From contig CAMLKS010000014.1 in the NCBI GenBank assembly GCA_946480675.1, forward strand, positions 1-16,179: a DNA stretch of 16,179 nucleotides, given 5' to 3'. This document shows positions 7,083 through 15,743 of the stretch, piece by piece (positions within the stretch are counted from its first letter, which is position 1; the number at the start of each line of letters is the position of its first letter). Both the position numbers and the translations under genes were made by a program. The stretch is from an uncultured Bacteroidota bacterium. Lineage in GTDB: Bacteria; Bacteroidota; Bacteroidia; Chitinophagales; Chitinophagaceae. Under the pieces are notes generated by a model. The model saw only the letters and a list, made by a program, of their open reading frames with translations, made no database searches and had not been told where the DNA came from.

Positions 7083-8072
7083 ATGAGTATAAAACACCTG
7101 ACAGCTTTTTGTCTTTCTGTGGCGCTGAGTGTAGGTGCAACTACCGCTTCGGCACAGGGCGATTCTGATCCCGGGTTTGCTTCAATAGGTGCTATGCGCA
7201 CTGCATCATCTCTGGTAGTAAGCGATGACAACTACGAAAACTCACGAACACATTTCAGCTTAGGGCACACTTTTGCCAAGGGCGAAAGGGATATAAAACT
7301 GCACATGCCGCAGGTAGAAGTACGCGTACCCCTTATGGAAGGTATGGGATACATAGATGTACGCGTGCCTTTCATAGCTGCTTCCGGCGACCTGGGGCAC
7401 GGCTGGGGACTGGGCGATCTGTCGTTGGCTTATACCCATGTGTTCGTGCAAGACCCTGAATGGTGGACTGTACAGGCTACTGCAGGTGCATTACTCAGCA
7501 TGACTACTGCCAACCGCAGCGATGGCAATACCCGCCCTTTGCCTATGGCTTATCAAAGTGGCCTGGGTAGTACAGATGGTATACTGGGCGCCAGCGCCAT
7601 GTTCAAAGAATATGTAAGCGTGGCTGTAGGTTATCAGCAACCTGTATTCCGCTACAATCAGAATGACTACTACCGTTCAACTTATATGAACGACCCCGTA
7701 TATAGCAACAGCGAATATGAAATATCGCGCAAGCTGTATCGCAATGGCGATGTAATGGCACGCCTGGAAGGCCACCTGGTAAATAACCGTTTGGGTATAA
7801 CAGGGGGCGCTTTAGCCATGTACCACCTGCGCAATGATCTGTACGAAGACCGTACCGGTGCATGGAGGGAAATAGATGGCTCCGACGGCTTTACTATGAG
7901 CATCGTAGGTAATGCCTTCGTTCGCTTTGGCCGCTATGCCGATTGCAAGCTGGATATCACCGGTTCTTTCCCCGTTATCACGCGCGATGCACGCCCTGAC
8001 GGTTTGCAGCGCCAGTGGACCATAATGCCAAGGTTCACCTACTTCTTCAACCAGAGGAACCTGCTGTTCTAA
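7083..8072 (+). CDS. Predicted outer-membrane beta-barrel protein of unknown function
   Basis: 329 residues from the ATG at 7083; an upstream in-frame TTG at 7062 overlaps the predicted promoter and is rejected. A clear signal peptide (MSIKHLTAFCLSVALSV, cleavage near TASAQ, residue 25) is followed by alternating polar and aromatic stretches such as WGLGDLSLAYTHVFV, VSVAVGYQQPVFRYNQ and FTMSIVGNAFVRFG, ending RNLLF with a terminal phenylalanine. These features indicate an outer-membrane barrel, possibly of the phenol-degradation MetA/transporter-like group, but I cannot assign a substrate. It has its own promoter and a terminator on each side, so it is probably a single-gene unit; adjacency to the sulfur gene is only suggestive. 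Confidence 0.75.
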   Translation: MSIKHLTAFCLSVALSVGATTASAQGDSDPGFASIGAMRTASSLVVSDDNYENSRTHFSLGHTFAKGERDIKLHMPQVEVRVPLMEGMGYIDVRVPFIAASGDLGHGWGLGDLSLAYTHVFVQDPEWWTVQATAGALLSMTTANRSDGNTRPLPMAYQSGLGSTDGILGASAMFKEYVSVAVGYQQPVFRYNQNDYYRSTYMNDPVYSNSEYEISRKLYRNGDVMARLEGHLVNNRLGITGGALAMYHLRNDLYEDRTGAWREIDGSDGFTMSIVGNAFVRFGRYADCKLDITGSFPVITRDARPDGLQRQWTIMPRFTYFFNQRNLLF

Positions 8073-8096
8073 AACAATTCATTTAAACTACTTATA

Positions 8097-8125
8097 ATAA
8101 ATGGCGGCTACTGGCCGCCATTTAT
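8097..8125 (+). terminator. Hairpin, probable terminator of the outer-membrane protein gene
   Basis: ATAAATGGCGGC pairs perfectly over 12 bases with GCCGCCATTTAT around the loop TACTG. The T-rich part lies within the 3' arm and is short, so termination is likely but weaker than for the other terminators in this window. Confidence 0.65.
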
Positions 8126-8129
8126 CGTT

Positions 8130-8171
8130 ACAAAACCTGCTCGGCAAATGCGTTATTGCCTGCCGTTTTGT
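8130..8171. repeat. Nested inverted repeat upstream of icmF
   Basis: Outer arms ACAAAAC (8130-8136) and GTTTTGT (8165-8171) enclose inner arms GGCAA (8143-8147) and TTGCC (8156-8160). It lies where the upstream part of the icmF promoter should be and touches the candidate -7 box. A two-part operator or a DNA-level structure is possible; the arms are A/T-rich and the spacing uneven, so this may be chance. Confidence 0.35.
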
Positions 8172-8178
8172 ACCTTTA
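8171..8178 (+). promoter_or_regulatory. Candidate -7 promoter element for icmF
   Basis: TACCTTTA matches TAnnTTTG at 7 of 8 positions. Transcription would begin near 8185, with a leader of about 47 bases. No TTG element lies at the proper distance upstream. Confidence 0.35.
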
Positions 8179-8189
8179 CATCCCTTATT

Positions 8190-8204
8190 ACAGGCTGTGC
8201 CTGT
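8190..8204. repeat. Perfect palindrome in the icmF leader, candidate operator
   Basis: ACAGGC and GCCTGT are perfect inverted arms around TGT. It lies just downstream of the predicted transcription start, the usual position for a repressor site, and 27 bases before the icmF start codon. It could also form a short mRNA hairpin, though a three-base loop is tight. Confidence 0.45.
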
Positions 8205-8231
8205 GCATTTTACTGGTAAGAATTTACATAT

Positions 8232-11200
8232 ATGTCATATACTCCGAAGAATAAAGTACGTATCGTTACGGCTGCTTCTCTTTTCGACGGGCACGATGCT
8301 GCCATCAACATTATGCGCCGCGTGATGCAGAGCAGTGGTGTGGAAGTGATACACCTGGGCCACGACCGCAGTGTGCAGGAAGTGGTGGATTGCGCCATAC
8401 AGGAAGATGCCAATGCTATAGCCATGACCTCTTACCAGGGTGGCCACGTAGAATACTTCAAGTATATGTACGACCTGCTGAAAGAGCGTGGTTGCGGGCA
8501 TATCAAAATATTCGGCGGCGGCGGCGGCGTAATACTGCCTTCGGAAATAGATGAGCTGCATGCTTATGGCATCACGCGCATCTACTCGCCCGATGATGGC
8601 CGTGCTATGGGCCTGCAGGGCATGATAGACGACCTGATACAAAAAAGCGATTACCCAACCGGCAACCAATTGAACGGTGAAGTAGGCCACCTGCATGAAA
8701 AAGATGCCAAATCGATAGCACGACTGATATCTGCAGCAGAAAACTTTCACGACCTGCCGGAAACACAGGCTATGCTGAAGAAGATATCGGAAACTGCCGC
8801 TACATCCAAAACCCCGGTGCTGGGTATTACCGGTACAGGTGGTGCAGGTAAAAGCTCGCTGGTAGATGAGCTGGTGCGCCGTTTCCTCCTTGACTTTAAG
8901 GACAAGAACATTGGTATCATATCGGTAGACCCTTCTAAAAAGAAAACAGGTGGCGCCTTGCTAGGCGACCGTATCCGTATGAATGCCATCCGCAATGAGC
9001 GTGTATTCATGCGCTCGATGGCTACCCGCCAAAGCAACCTGGCCGTATCCAAGCATATACTGGATGCAGTCAACATACTGAAAGCTGCGAATTATGACCT
9101 CATCATACTCGAAACATCGGGTATTGGCCAGAGCGATACCCAGATAACCGACTACAGCGACTTGAGCATGTATGTGATGACACCGGAATACGGTGCAGCC
9201 ACACAGCTGGAAAAGATAGACATGCTGGACTTTGCGGACATAGTTGTCATCAACAAATTTGACAAACGCGGTGCTATGGATGCCCTGCGCGATGTGAAGA
9301 AGCAATACCAGCGCAACCATAAACTGTTTGACCAGAACCCCGACGATATGCCGGTATATGGCACCATCGCATCACAGTTCAACGACCCGGGCACCAACAC
9401 GATGTACAAATCGCTGATGGACATTGTGGTGAAAAAGACCGGTACAGAGCTGCACTCCAACTTTAAGATAACGGACGAGATGAGTGAAAAGATATTCATC
9501 ATCCCGCCGGCTCGTACCCGCTACCTAAGCGAAATATCTGAAAACAACAGGAAGTACGATAAATGGGCTAAAGACCAGGCTGCAGTTGCGCAAAAATTGT
9601 TTGGCCTCAGGAAAACAATAGAAACACTGGAGGCAGCGCAGGTAGATGATAAAGACCGCCTGGTAAAAACACTGCAGGAAGTGTATGCCAAAACAGAAAT
9701 GGAGCTGGACCCTAAGAACAAGCACCTGCTGGAAAACTGGGACAAGAAGAAGCACCTGTTTACAGATGAGTTCTACGTATTTAAAGTGCGCGATAAGGAA
9801 CTGAAGATAAAAACACATACCGAATCGCTTTCATATACACAGATACCCAAAGTAGCCGTACCAAAGTTTGAAGCATGGGGCGAAATACTGTACTGGGCAC
9901 TCAGCGAAAACTTCCCGGGCGAATTCCCTTATGCTGCGGGCATTTATCCATTCAAGCGCGAGGGGGAAGACCCTACACGTATGTTTGCCGGTGAAGGCGG
10001 GCCTGAGCGTACCAATAAACGCTTCCATTACGTATCGCTGGGCATGCCGGCTAAACGCCTGAGTACCGCATTTGATAGTGTAACGCTATATGGACAGGAC
10101 CCTGACCACCGCCCGGATATCTACGGTAAAGTAGGTAATTCAGGCGTTAGCGTTTGCTGCCTGGATGACGCTAAGAAACTGTACAGTGGTTTCAACCTGG
10201 CCGACCCTAAAACATCGGTATCGATGACCATTAATGGCCCCGCACCTACTATTACTGCCTTCTTTATGAATGCAGCGATAGACCAGCAGTGCGAACTGTA
10301 CATCAAAGCAAACGGCCTGGAAGCAGAAGTAAACAAGAAGATAGACGCCATATATAAAGAAAAAGACATCAAGCGCCCTACCTACAATCCATCGGTATTT
10401 GGTGGTGGTGCAGAAGGCGAATTGCCGCAAGGTAACGATGGCCTTGGTCTGATGCTGCTGGGTGTTACCGGCGACCAGGTATTGCCTGCCGATGTATATG
10501 CCAAAATAAAAGCCGATACCCTGAAAGCAGTGCGTGGCACCGTTCAGGCCGATATACTGAAAGAAGACCAGGCACAAAATACCTGCATTTTCTCTACCGA
10601 ATTTTCACTGCGTGTGATGGGCGATGTGCAGCAATACTTCATCAATGAAGGCGTGCGCAATTTCTATTCGGTGTCTATCAGCGGTTACCACATAGCAGAG
10701 GCAGGTGCCAACCCTATATCGCAGCTGGCATTTACCATCAGCAATGGCTTTACGTTTGTAGAATACTACCTCAGCCGTGGCATGCATATAGATGATTTTG
10801 CCCCCAACCTATCGTTCTTCTTCAGCAATGGTGTAGACCCTGAATACAGTGTGATAGGCCGCGTGGCCCGCCGTATATGGGCTAAGGCCATGAAGTATAA
10901 ATATGGTGGCAACGAGCGCTCACAAATGTTGAAATATCACATCCAGACATCGGGCCGCTCCCTGCACGCACAGGAAATCGACTTCAACGATATCCGCACT
11001 ACGCTGCAGGCGCTGTATGCGATATACGACAACTGTAACTCGCTGCACACAAATGCTTATGATGAGGCCATCACTACACCTACAGAAGAAAGTGTGCGCC
11101 GTGCCATGGCTATACAGCTCATCATCAATAAAGAGCTGGGACTGGCTAAAAACGAAAACCCGCTACAAGGTTCATTTATAATAGAAGAGCTGACCGACCT

Positions 11201-11633
11201 GGTAGAAGAAGCCGTACTCAGCGAGTTTGACCGTATCAGCGAACGCGGTGGCGTATTAGGCGCTATGGAAACCATGTACCAGCGCAGCAAAATACAGGAA
11301 GAAAGCCTGTATTACGAAACACTGAAACATACCGGCGAATACCCGATAATAGGTGTAAATACCTTCCTGAGCAGTAAAGGCTCACCTACGGTGATACCAC
11401 AGGAAGTAATACGCTCTACTACCGAAGAAAAGGAATTCCAGATAAGCACGGTACAAAACCTGTGGAAGCGCAGTGGCGACAAAGGCCAGGAAGCACTCCA
11501 CAAATTGCAGCAGGTGGCCATCCACAATCAGAACATTTTTGAGGAACTGATGGAAACCGTGAAGTATTGCTCTCTGGGGCAGATAACCAAAGCCCTGTTT
11601 GAAGTAGGCGGCCAGTACAGGCGCAATATGTAA
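8232..11633 (+). CDS. icmF: Fused isobutyryl-CoA mutase (B12 domain, MeaI-type GTPase, mutase)
   Basis: 1133 residues, the full IcmF length. The N-terminal cobalamin-binding domain (about 8-145) has FDGHDAA with the cobalt-ligand His21 and a glycine run FGGGGGVI. The G-protein chaperone domain (about 195-430) has the P-loop GTGGAGKSS (201-209) and the nucleotide-base motif NKFD (341-344). After a charged helical linker (about 430-510) comes the mutase barrel. The enzyme interconverts isobutyryl-CoA and n-butyryl-CoA using adenosylcobalamin; the GTPase domain guards cofactor loading. Two substrate-selecting positions identify the mutase: Phe585 in TRMFAG, where methylmalonyl-CoA mutases have tyrosine, and Gln782 in DQAQNTCIF, where they have arginine. 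It has no adjacent acyl-CoA genes and sits between terminators, so it is a single-gene unit. No B12 riboswitch precedes it; two palindromes in its upstream region are candidate control sites. Confidence 0.95.
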   Translation: MSYTPKNKVRIVTAASLFDGHDAAINIMRRVMQSSGVEVIHLGHDRSVQEVVDCAIQEDANAIAMTSYQGGHVEYFKYMYDLLKERGCGHIKIFGGGGGVILPSEIDELHAYGITRIYSPDDGRAMGLQGMIDDLIQKSDYPTGNQLNGEVGHLHEKDAKSIARLISAAENFHDLPETQAMLKKISETAATSKTPVLGITGTGGAGKSSLVDELVRRFLLDFKDKNIGIISVDPSKKKTGGALLGDRIRMNAIRNERVFMRSMATRQSNLAVSKHILDAVNILKAANYDLIILETSGIGQSDTQITDYSDLSMYVMTPEYGAATQLEKIDMLDFADIVVINKFDKRGAMDALRDVKKQYQRNHKLFDQNPDDMPVYGTIASQFNDPGTNTMYKSLMDIVVKKTGTELHSNFKITDEMSEKIFIIPPARTRYLSEISENNRKYDKWAKDQAAVAQKLFGLRKTIETLEAAQVDDKDRLVKTLQEVYAKTEMELDPKNKHLLENWDKKKHLFTDEFYVFKVRDKELKIKTHTESLSYTQIPKVAVPKFEAWGEILYWALSENFPGEFPYAAGIYPFKREGEDPTRMFAGEGGPERTNKRFHYVSLGMPAKRLSTAFDSVTLYGQDPDHRPDIYGKVGNSGVSVCCLDDAKKLYSGFNLADPKTSVSMTINGPAPTITAFFMNAAIDQQCELYIKANGLEAEVNKKIDAIYKEKDIKRPTYNPSVFGGGAEGELPQGNDGLGLMLLGVTGDQVLPADVYAKIKADTLKAVRGTVQADILKEDQAQNTCIFSTEFSLRVMGDVQQYFINEGVRNFYSVSISGYHIAEAGANPISQLAFTISNGFTFVEYYLSRGMHIDDFAPNLSFFFSNGVDPEYSVIGRVARRIWAKAMKYKYGGNERSQMLKYHIQTSGRSLHAQEIDFNDIRTTLQALYAIYDNCNSLHTNAYDEAITTPTEESVRRAMAIQLIINKELGLAKNENPLQGSFIIEELTDLVEEAVLSEFDRISERGGVLGAMETMYQRSKIQEESLYYETLKHTGEYPIIGVNTFLSSKGSPTVIPQEVIRSTTEEKEFQISTVQNLWKRSGDKGQEALHKLQQVAIHNQNIFEELMETVKYCSLGQITKALFEVGGQYRRNM

Positions 11634-11652
11634 TTACACACGTTACAAATAG

Positions 11653-11686
11653 AAAAAGGGGCGCTTTTGACAAAGTGCCCCTTTTT
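11653..11686. terminator. Intrinsic terminator of icmF
   Basis: AAAAAGGGGCGCTTT pairs with AAAGTGCCCCTTTTT (one G-U pair) around TGAC. It lies 19 bases after the icmF stop and has A- and T-tracts on both flanks. Confidence 0.85.
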
Positions 11687-11765
11687 ACATGAAAAAAATC
11701 GCTCACCAGGTAAAATGAAAGAATTGTGCCACGATAATAGCGCCCCGTCATAGAAGCGTCACTTT

Positions 11766-11806
11766 AACAAAACTTTTACCGACAGCAAAAGGTTGTTCAC
11801 CGACTG
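11766..11806. repeat. Direct repeat spaced 21 bases, candidate regulator site
   Basis: TTTACCGACAG (11775-11785) and TTCACCGACTG (11796-11806) agree at 9 of 11 positions and start 21 bases apart, two helical turns. The interval also holds an imperfect inverted repeat, AACAA..CTTTT with AAAAG.TTGTT (11766-11797). The site lies 60-95 bases upstream of the predicted start for the second receptor, where a dimeric activator such as a response regulator could bind. No known motif is recognised. The remaining part of 11687-11765 shows nothing clear. Confidence 0.4.
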
Positions 11807-11818
11807 TTATTACCGCTT

Positions 11819-11838
11819 AGCCGAAATGGATTTCGGCT
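11819..11838 (+). repeat. Perfect 8-bp hairpin overlapping the predicted promoter's upstream part
   Basis: AGCCGAAA pairs with TTTCGGCT around TGGA. No T-tract follows, so it is not a terminator. It occupies the -33 region of the candidate promoter at 11855-11862, so as DNA it could be an operator. Confidence 0.5.
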
Positions 11839-11854
11839 GCAGGTAGGCAGGTAA

Positions 11855-11862
11855 TAGTTTTG
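11855..11862 (+). promoter_or_regulatory. Predicted -7 promoter element for the second receptor operon
   Basis: TAGTTTTG matches TAnnTTTG exactly. Transcription would start near 11869, leaving a leader of about 31 bases. The hairpin at 11819-11838 lies where a -33 box would be expected; no TTG is present at proper spacing. Confidence 0.5.
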
Positions 11863-11899
11863 CTCCATCAATCAGAAAAAATCACCTCCAATTATTTTT

Positions 11900-14056
11900 A
11901 TGAAACATTCGCTACTCTTATCTTTTTTACTGGCAGGCAGCTTCAGCGCTATGGCGCAGGCTACCATCAGTGGTAAGGTAACAGACGAAAAAGGAAAGCC
12001 GGTACGTGGCGCCACCGTGTATCTTGATAATACACTGGACGGCAGCACCAGCGATAGCATCGGCAACTTCAGCTTTACAACCACGGAAACCGGTGCACAA
12101 ACACTGATGGCTACCGAAGTGGCTCACGAAAATGCAGGTCTGCCTGTAACTATAGCGGGCGATCTGAAAGATGTAGTATTAAAAATGAAGGGCTCATCAC
12201 GCCAACTGGATGAAGTGATTATCACCGCAGGCTCTTTTGAAGCATCGGACAAGAATAAGACTGTACTGCAGCCGCTGGACATTGTGACTACAGCAGGTGC
12301 GCAGGCCGATATTGTAAAAGCGATACAGACACTACCCGGCACACAGCAACAGGGCACGCAAACCGGTCTCTTTGTGCGCGGTGGCGATGCCAGCGAAGCC
12401 GCAGTGGTGGTAGATGGCCTGATAGCGCAAAATGCCTTCCTGAGCACAGCGCCGGGTGTAGCAGCACGTAGCCGCTTCGGTGCCTTCCAGTTCAAGGGTA
12501 TTTCTTTCAGCAGCGGTGGTTATAGCGCCCGTTACGGTCAGGCATTGTCATCGGTACTGGAACTGAATAGTAACGACCTGCCCGATAAAAGCACCGTAAA
12601 CCTGGGCCTGAATATGGCCGGTGTATATGCTTCAGGCTCCAAGCTTTTTAAAACAACCAGCATAGAAGCAACAGGTTATTACAACAACCTGACCCCCTTC
12701 TATGGTATTGCTAAAACAAACGTTGACTTTTACGATGTACCCAAAGGTGCAGGTGGTTCTACCAAGTTTACCTGGAAGCCCAATAAAGATGGCATCTTAA
12801 AAGCACTGGTGAATTATTCACGTTTCACCAGCGGTACACGTGTGCCCAACCCCGGTGATGCAGGTAACACACTTGACTTTGGCCTGAAATCTCAAAACCT
12901 GTACAGCAGCCTTTCATACAGGCAAATGCTGAAAGACAAATGGAGCTTATACACAGCAGGTTCGTACAGCTACAACCAGGACGATGTGAAGTGGGATACC
13001 ATGAGTAATGTGAACAAGGACTATCGTACCCAGTTTCGTGCAGAGGCTAAGTATTATGCCACCACGCGCCTGAGTATATTAGTAGGTGGCGAGTTGCAGC
13101 ACTTCAACTATAATCGCACCTGGAATACCTATCCTGCAGAATTTACTGAAACACAACTCGCTGCCTTTGCAGAGATGGACTGGTCGCCGCTGCACTGGCT
13201 GGCAGTAAAGCCTGGTGTGCGTTACGAGCACAGCACCCTGCTGAGCCAGAATGTGGTAGCCCCACGCCTGGCCACCGGTGTAAAAGTAGGCCTGTACGGG
13301 CAGGTATCGCTGGCAGGTGGCATGTTCTACCAAACGCCCGATCAGCAGTACCTCATTGCCAATTACAAGAACCTGGAAATGCAGCGCTCTGTGCATTACA
13401 TAGCCAACTACCAGTATATGCACAACGACCGCACCCTGAGGCTGGAAGGCTATTACAAACACTACGATCAATTGGTATATGAATACCTGACCAAATCATT
13501 CGACCCGAACCAGACAAGATATTTAGACCCTATCACCATGCCTGCTAACAACTTCGGCCACGGCTATGCCACAGGTGCAGAGCTGTTCTGGAGAGATAAG
13601 AAAAGCATCAAGAATGCCGACTACTGGATATCGTACAGCTATATAGATACCCGCAGGCTGTATAAAAACTACCTGGCCGAATCGCAACCCGATTTCATTG
13701 CCAACCACAACCTGAATGTAGTGACCAAATACTTTATCGAAAAGCTGCAAACGCAGATAAACATGACGTATAGCTATGCCACCGGCAGGCCTTACTACAA
13801 CCCTTCCAACCCCGTATTTCTGGGCGATAAAACACCTGACTTCCACAACCTGTCGCTCAATATCAACTATCTTACTTCTATCAAAAAGTGGTTTACAGTG
13901 GTGTACGTTGGTATCGATAACATCACCAACCAGAAGAATGTATTTGGCTATCGCTATGCCAACGGCCAGCGCTATGAAATGCGCCCGGCGCTATACCGCT
14001 CGGTATTCATAGGTGCCAACTTCTCACTTACTGCATTTGATAAAGACGAACTTTAA
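11900..14056 (+). CDS. TonB-dependent receptor with N-terminal carboxypeptidase-like domain
   Basis: 718 residues. A signal peptide (MKHSLLLSFLLAGSFSAMAQ, 1-20) is followed by a carboxypeptidase-regulatory-like domain (about 22-97; ISGKVTDEKGKPVRGATVYL), a TonB-box-like segment LDEVIITAG (103-111), a plug (about 120-230; GLFVRGGDASEAAVVVDGL) and an outer-membrane barrel that ends ANFSLTAFDKDEL. The barrel does not end in the usual aromatic residue, but a phenylalanine lies six residues from the end. It should take up a ligand across the outer membrane with TonB energy. No SusD-like partner follows, so a polysaccharide locus is unlikely; siderophore, metal or another small ligand is possible and undetermined. 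The gene lies 32 bases upstream of a small periplasmic protein gene, with no terminator between, and probably shares its transcript. Confidence 0.92.
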   Translation: MKHSLLLSFLLAGSFSAMAQATISGKVTDEKGKPVRGATVYLDNTLDGSTSDSIGNFSFTTTETGAQTLMATEVAHENAGLPVTIAGDLKDVVLKMKGSSRQLDEVIITAGSFEASDKNKTVLQPLDIVTTAGAQADIVKAIQTLPGTQQQGTQTGLFVRGGDASEAAVVVDGLIAQNAFLSTAPGVAARSRFGAFQFKGISFSSGGYSARYGQALSSVLELNSNDLPDKSTVNLGLNMAGVYASGSKLFKTTSIEATGYYNNLTPFYGIAKTNVDFYDVPKGAGGSTKFTWKPNKDGILKALVNYSRFTSGTRVPNPGDAGNTLDFGLKSQNLYSSLSYRQMLKDKWSLYTAGSYSYNQDDVKWDTMSNVNKDYRTQFRAEAKYYATTRLSILVGGELQHFNYNRTWNTYPAEFTETQLAAFAEMDWSPLHWLAVKPGVRYEHSTLLSQNVVAPRLATGVKVGLYGQVSLAGGMFYQTPDQQYLIANYKNLEMQRSVHYIANYQYMHNDRTLRLEGYYKHYDQLVYEYLTKSFDPNQTRYLDPITMPANNFGHGYATGAELFWRDKKSIKNADYWISYSYIDTRRLYKNYLAESQPDFIANHNLNVVTKYFIEKLQTQINMTYSYATGRPYYNPSNPVFLGDKTPDFHNLSLNINYLTSIKKWFTVVYVGIDNITNQKNVFGYRYANGQRYEMRPALYRSVFIGANFSLTAFDKDEL

Positions 14057-14087
14057 TAATTATATTAAAAACCATAAAACATATAAG

Positions 14088-14735
14088 ATGACACGCTTCT
14101 TACTATTAACAGCCATTGCAGCATTCACGTATCTGAACTGCCATGCACAGGACTACAACGAAACACTGAAGAAAACCTTTACTGCCTTCGATACCACGCA
14201 AGACTTTACGAAGAAAGTAGAGCAAAGCAACAAGCTGACCATGATAGCTAAAAAATGGAACAGTGAATGGACAGCACACTTTTACAATGCCTATGCCAAA
14301 GCAGTGCTTTCTTACATGGAAAAAGAAGAAGCCAAGCGCGATGCTTATGTAGATGAAGCCGATAAAGAACTGAGTGAAGCCGTAGGCATCCTTGGCAAAG
14401 ACAATGATGAAACTTATGTGCTGGCAGCTATGGTAGCCAATGCACGCATGGCCGTAAAGCCGCAGGCACGCTGGCAGAAATACGGAAAGATATTTGAAGA
14501 GAACCTGCAAAAAGCAAAGGAGATAAATGCAGAGAACCCGCGCATCTATTACCTGCAGGGTACCAACAAATTCTTTACACCTAAAATGTTTGGCGGTGGT
14601 AAAAAAGCAGCACTACCTTATTTCGAAAAAGCAGATGGTTATTTCGCTAAAGAAACAGATGCGGACATCAGCAAACCTTACTGGGGTAAATTCCAGAATG
14701 CATTCTTCCTGAAAGAAAGTAAAGGAGACGAATAA
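14088..14735 (+). CDS. Small secreted helical (TPR-like) protein in the receptor operon
   Basis: 215 residues from the ATG at 14088. Earlier in-frame codons overlap the receptor gene and would bury the signal peptide MTRFLLLTAIAAFTYLNCHAQ (cleavage after Gln21). A cysteine at 18 is not in a proper lipobox, so periplasmic release is more likely than lipidation. The mature part is almost wholly helical and charged, with repeated alanine-rich segments (HFYNAYAKAVLSYMEKEEA, YVLAAMVANARMA, ALPYFEKADGYFAKE) spaced like tetratricopeptide helices, and a conserved-looking NPRIYYLQGTNKFFTPKMFGGG loop in two parts. I do not recognise a named family. Its place 32 bases behind a TonB-dependent receptor suggests a partner role, such as ligand or receptor binding in the periplasm. 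Its terminator follows at 14800. Confidence 0.8.
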   Translation: MTRFLLLTAIAAFTYLNCHAQDYNETLKKTFTAFDTTQDFTKKVEQSNKLTMIAKKWNSEWTAHFYNAYAKAVLSYMEKEEAKRDAYVDEADKELSEAVGILGKDNDETYVLAAMVANARMAVKPQARWQKYGKIFEENLQKAKEINAENPRIYYLQGTNKFFTPKMFGGGKKAALPYFEKADGYFAKETDADISKPYWGKFQNAFFLKESKGDE

Positions 14736-14799
14736 AGAATAGCGAGGTAATAAAACTTAGATGAGCTTAGACCAATAGATAGGACACAGTTACAGTTGT

Positions 14800-14831
14800 A
14801 TCCCGGTTGTTTTCACAACCGGGATTTTTTT
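14800..14831 (+). terminator. Intrinsic terminator of the receptor operon
   Basis: ATCCCGGTTGT pairs perfectly over 11 bases with ACAACCGGGAT around TTTC, and a run of seven T follows from 14825. It lies 64 bases after the stop of the small helical protein gene. Confidence 0.9.
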
Positions 14832-14878
14832 GGCACGATTTTTTAGACTCTAGGCATTACACTAATCTGGAATTGTAC

Positions 14879-15673
14879 ATGAAAAGAAAAATTTTTGCCC
14901 CGGCGATTATTGCAGCAATGGCTGCCACCCTGGTGTTTACCTCTTGCCAAAAGAATGATGACAAACCGGTAAACACACAAGGTACCGCAAAGGTGAATAT
15001 GCACCTTACAGATGATCCTGCTGCCTACGATGCAGTGTATATCGACATTCAAAAAGTAGAAGTGACCATGGAGGGTAGCGCAGCCGTTTCGCTGGCACCC
15101 ATCCGCCCCGGTGTTTACAACCTGCTCGATTTCCGCAATGGCCTGGATACACTACTGCTGCGTGCAGATATTCCTGCCGGTAAGGTGGGCCAGATACGTT
15201 TGATACTGGGCAGCAACAACTCGGTAGTAGTAGATGGCACCAGCTACCCGCTGAATACACCTTCTGCACAGGAAAGTGGGCTGAAGTTAAATCTGAAAGA
15301 AAGCTTTGTAGCAGGTGGTTCTTATGACTTGTGGATAGATTTTGATGCCGGAAAATCTATTGTACAGACAGGCAATGGCAAATACATGCTGAAGCCTGTA
15401 ATACGTGCCTATTCGCAGCTTACAGATGGCCGCATAAAAGGTTATGTATTGCCCGGCCCGGCATTGGCTACAGTATACGTTACTAATGGTGTAGATACCT
15501 TTACAGCTATCCCCGGTCCTGATGGCTATTTCATGTTTGTAGGCTTGCCTGAGGGTACTTACAGCGTTACCTACGATGCAAGTGTAGCATCGTTTATAGA
15601 TGTAACGGTAGATAATATCGATATGAAATACGGCACAACGGTAGACCTGGGCACTAAGGTATTGGTACAGTAA
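14879..15673 (+). CDS. DUF4382 lipoprotein, probably surface-exposed
   Basis: 264 residues from the ATG at 14879; an earlier in-frame start at 14807 falls inside the terminator and is rejected. The signal peptide ends in the lipobox FTSC (Cys23). The next residues, QKNDDK, resemble the Bacteroidota lipoprotein export signal (Gln-Lys followed by acidic residues), which suggests display on the cell surface. Residues about 35-190 form the DUF4382 domain: VNMHLTDDPAAYDAVYIDIQ, GVYNLLDFRNGLDTLL, IPAGKVGQIRLILG, YDLWIDFDAGKSIV and YMLKPVIRA. A C-terminal beta-sandwich of the carboxypeptidase-regulatory-like kind (about 193-264; IKGYVLPGP, PDGYFMFVGLPEGTYSVTY) follows. The biochemical role of DUF4382 is unknown. 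It is a single gene between two terminators; no convincing -7 element was found in 14832-14878. Confidence 0.9.
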   Translation: MKRKIFAPAIIAAMAATLVFTSCQKNDDKPVNTQGTAKVNMHLTDDPAAYDAVYIDIQKVEVTMEGSAAVSLAPIRPGVYNLLDFRNGLDTLLLRADIPAGKVGQIRLILGSNNSVVVDGTSYPLNTPSAQESGLKLNLKESFVAGGSYDLWIDFDAGKSIVQTGNGKYMLKPVIRAYSQLTDGRIKGYVLPGPALATVYVTNGVDTFTAIPGPDGYFMFVGLPEGTYSVTYDASVASFIDVTVDNIDMKYGTTVDLGTKVLVQ

Positions 15674-15700
15674 TAATATTAAGCGTCGCACGCATAACAA

Positions 15701-15743
15701 TTGGCTGAAAATGCATTAAGATGTATTTTCAGCCAATATTTTT
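15701..15743 (+). terminator. Long hairpin with T-tract, abutting the next start codon
   Basis: TTGGCTGAAAATGCAT pairs over 16 bases (one G-U) with ATGTATTTTCAGCCAA around TAAG. TATTTTT follows directly and its last base is next to the ATG at 15744. It should terminate the DUF4382 transcript 28 bases after the stop codon, yet it leaves no room for a separate leader for the downstream gene. Confidence 0.8.

Noticed and set aside
8508..8530. GGC-repeat run as a microsatellite
   Set aside because: It encodes the glycine run of the IcmF cobalamin domain and is expected in the family.
8232..11633. Methylmalonyl-CoA mutase
   Set aside because: Domain order with an internal GTPase and the Phe585/Gln782 pair indicate IcmF.
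11687..11899. Cobalamin riboswitch before the second TonB-dependent receptor
   Set aside because: A GCCAC sequence near 11729 is present but the conserved B12-box and flanking stems are not.
14013..14087. Earlier start for the small helical protein, overlapping the receptor gene
   Set aside because: It would place 25 non-signal residues before a clear signal peptide starting at 14088.
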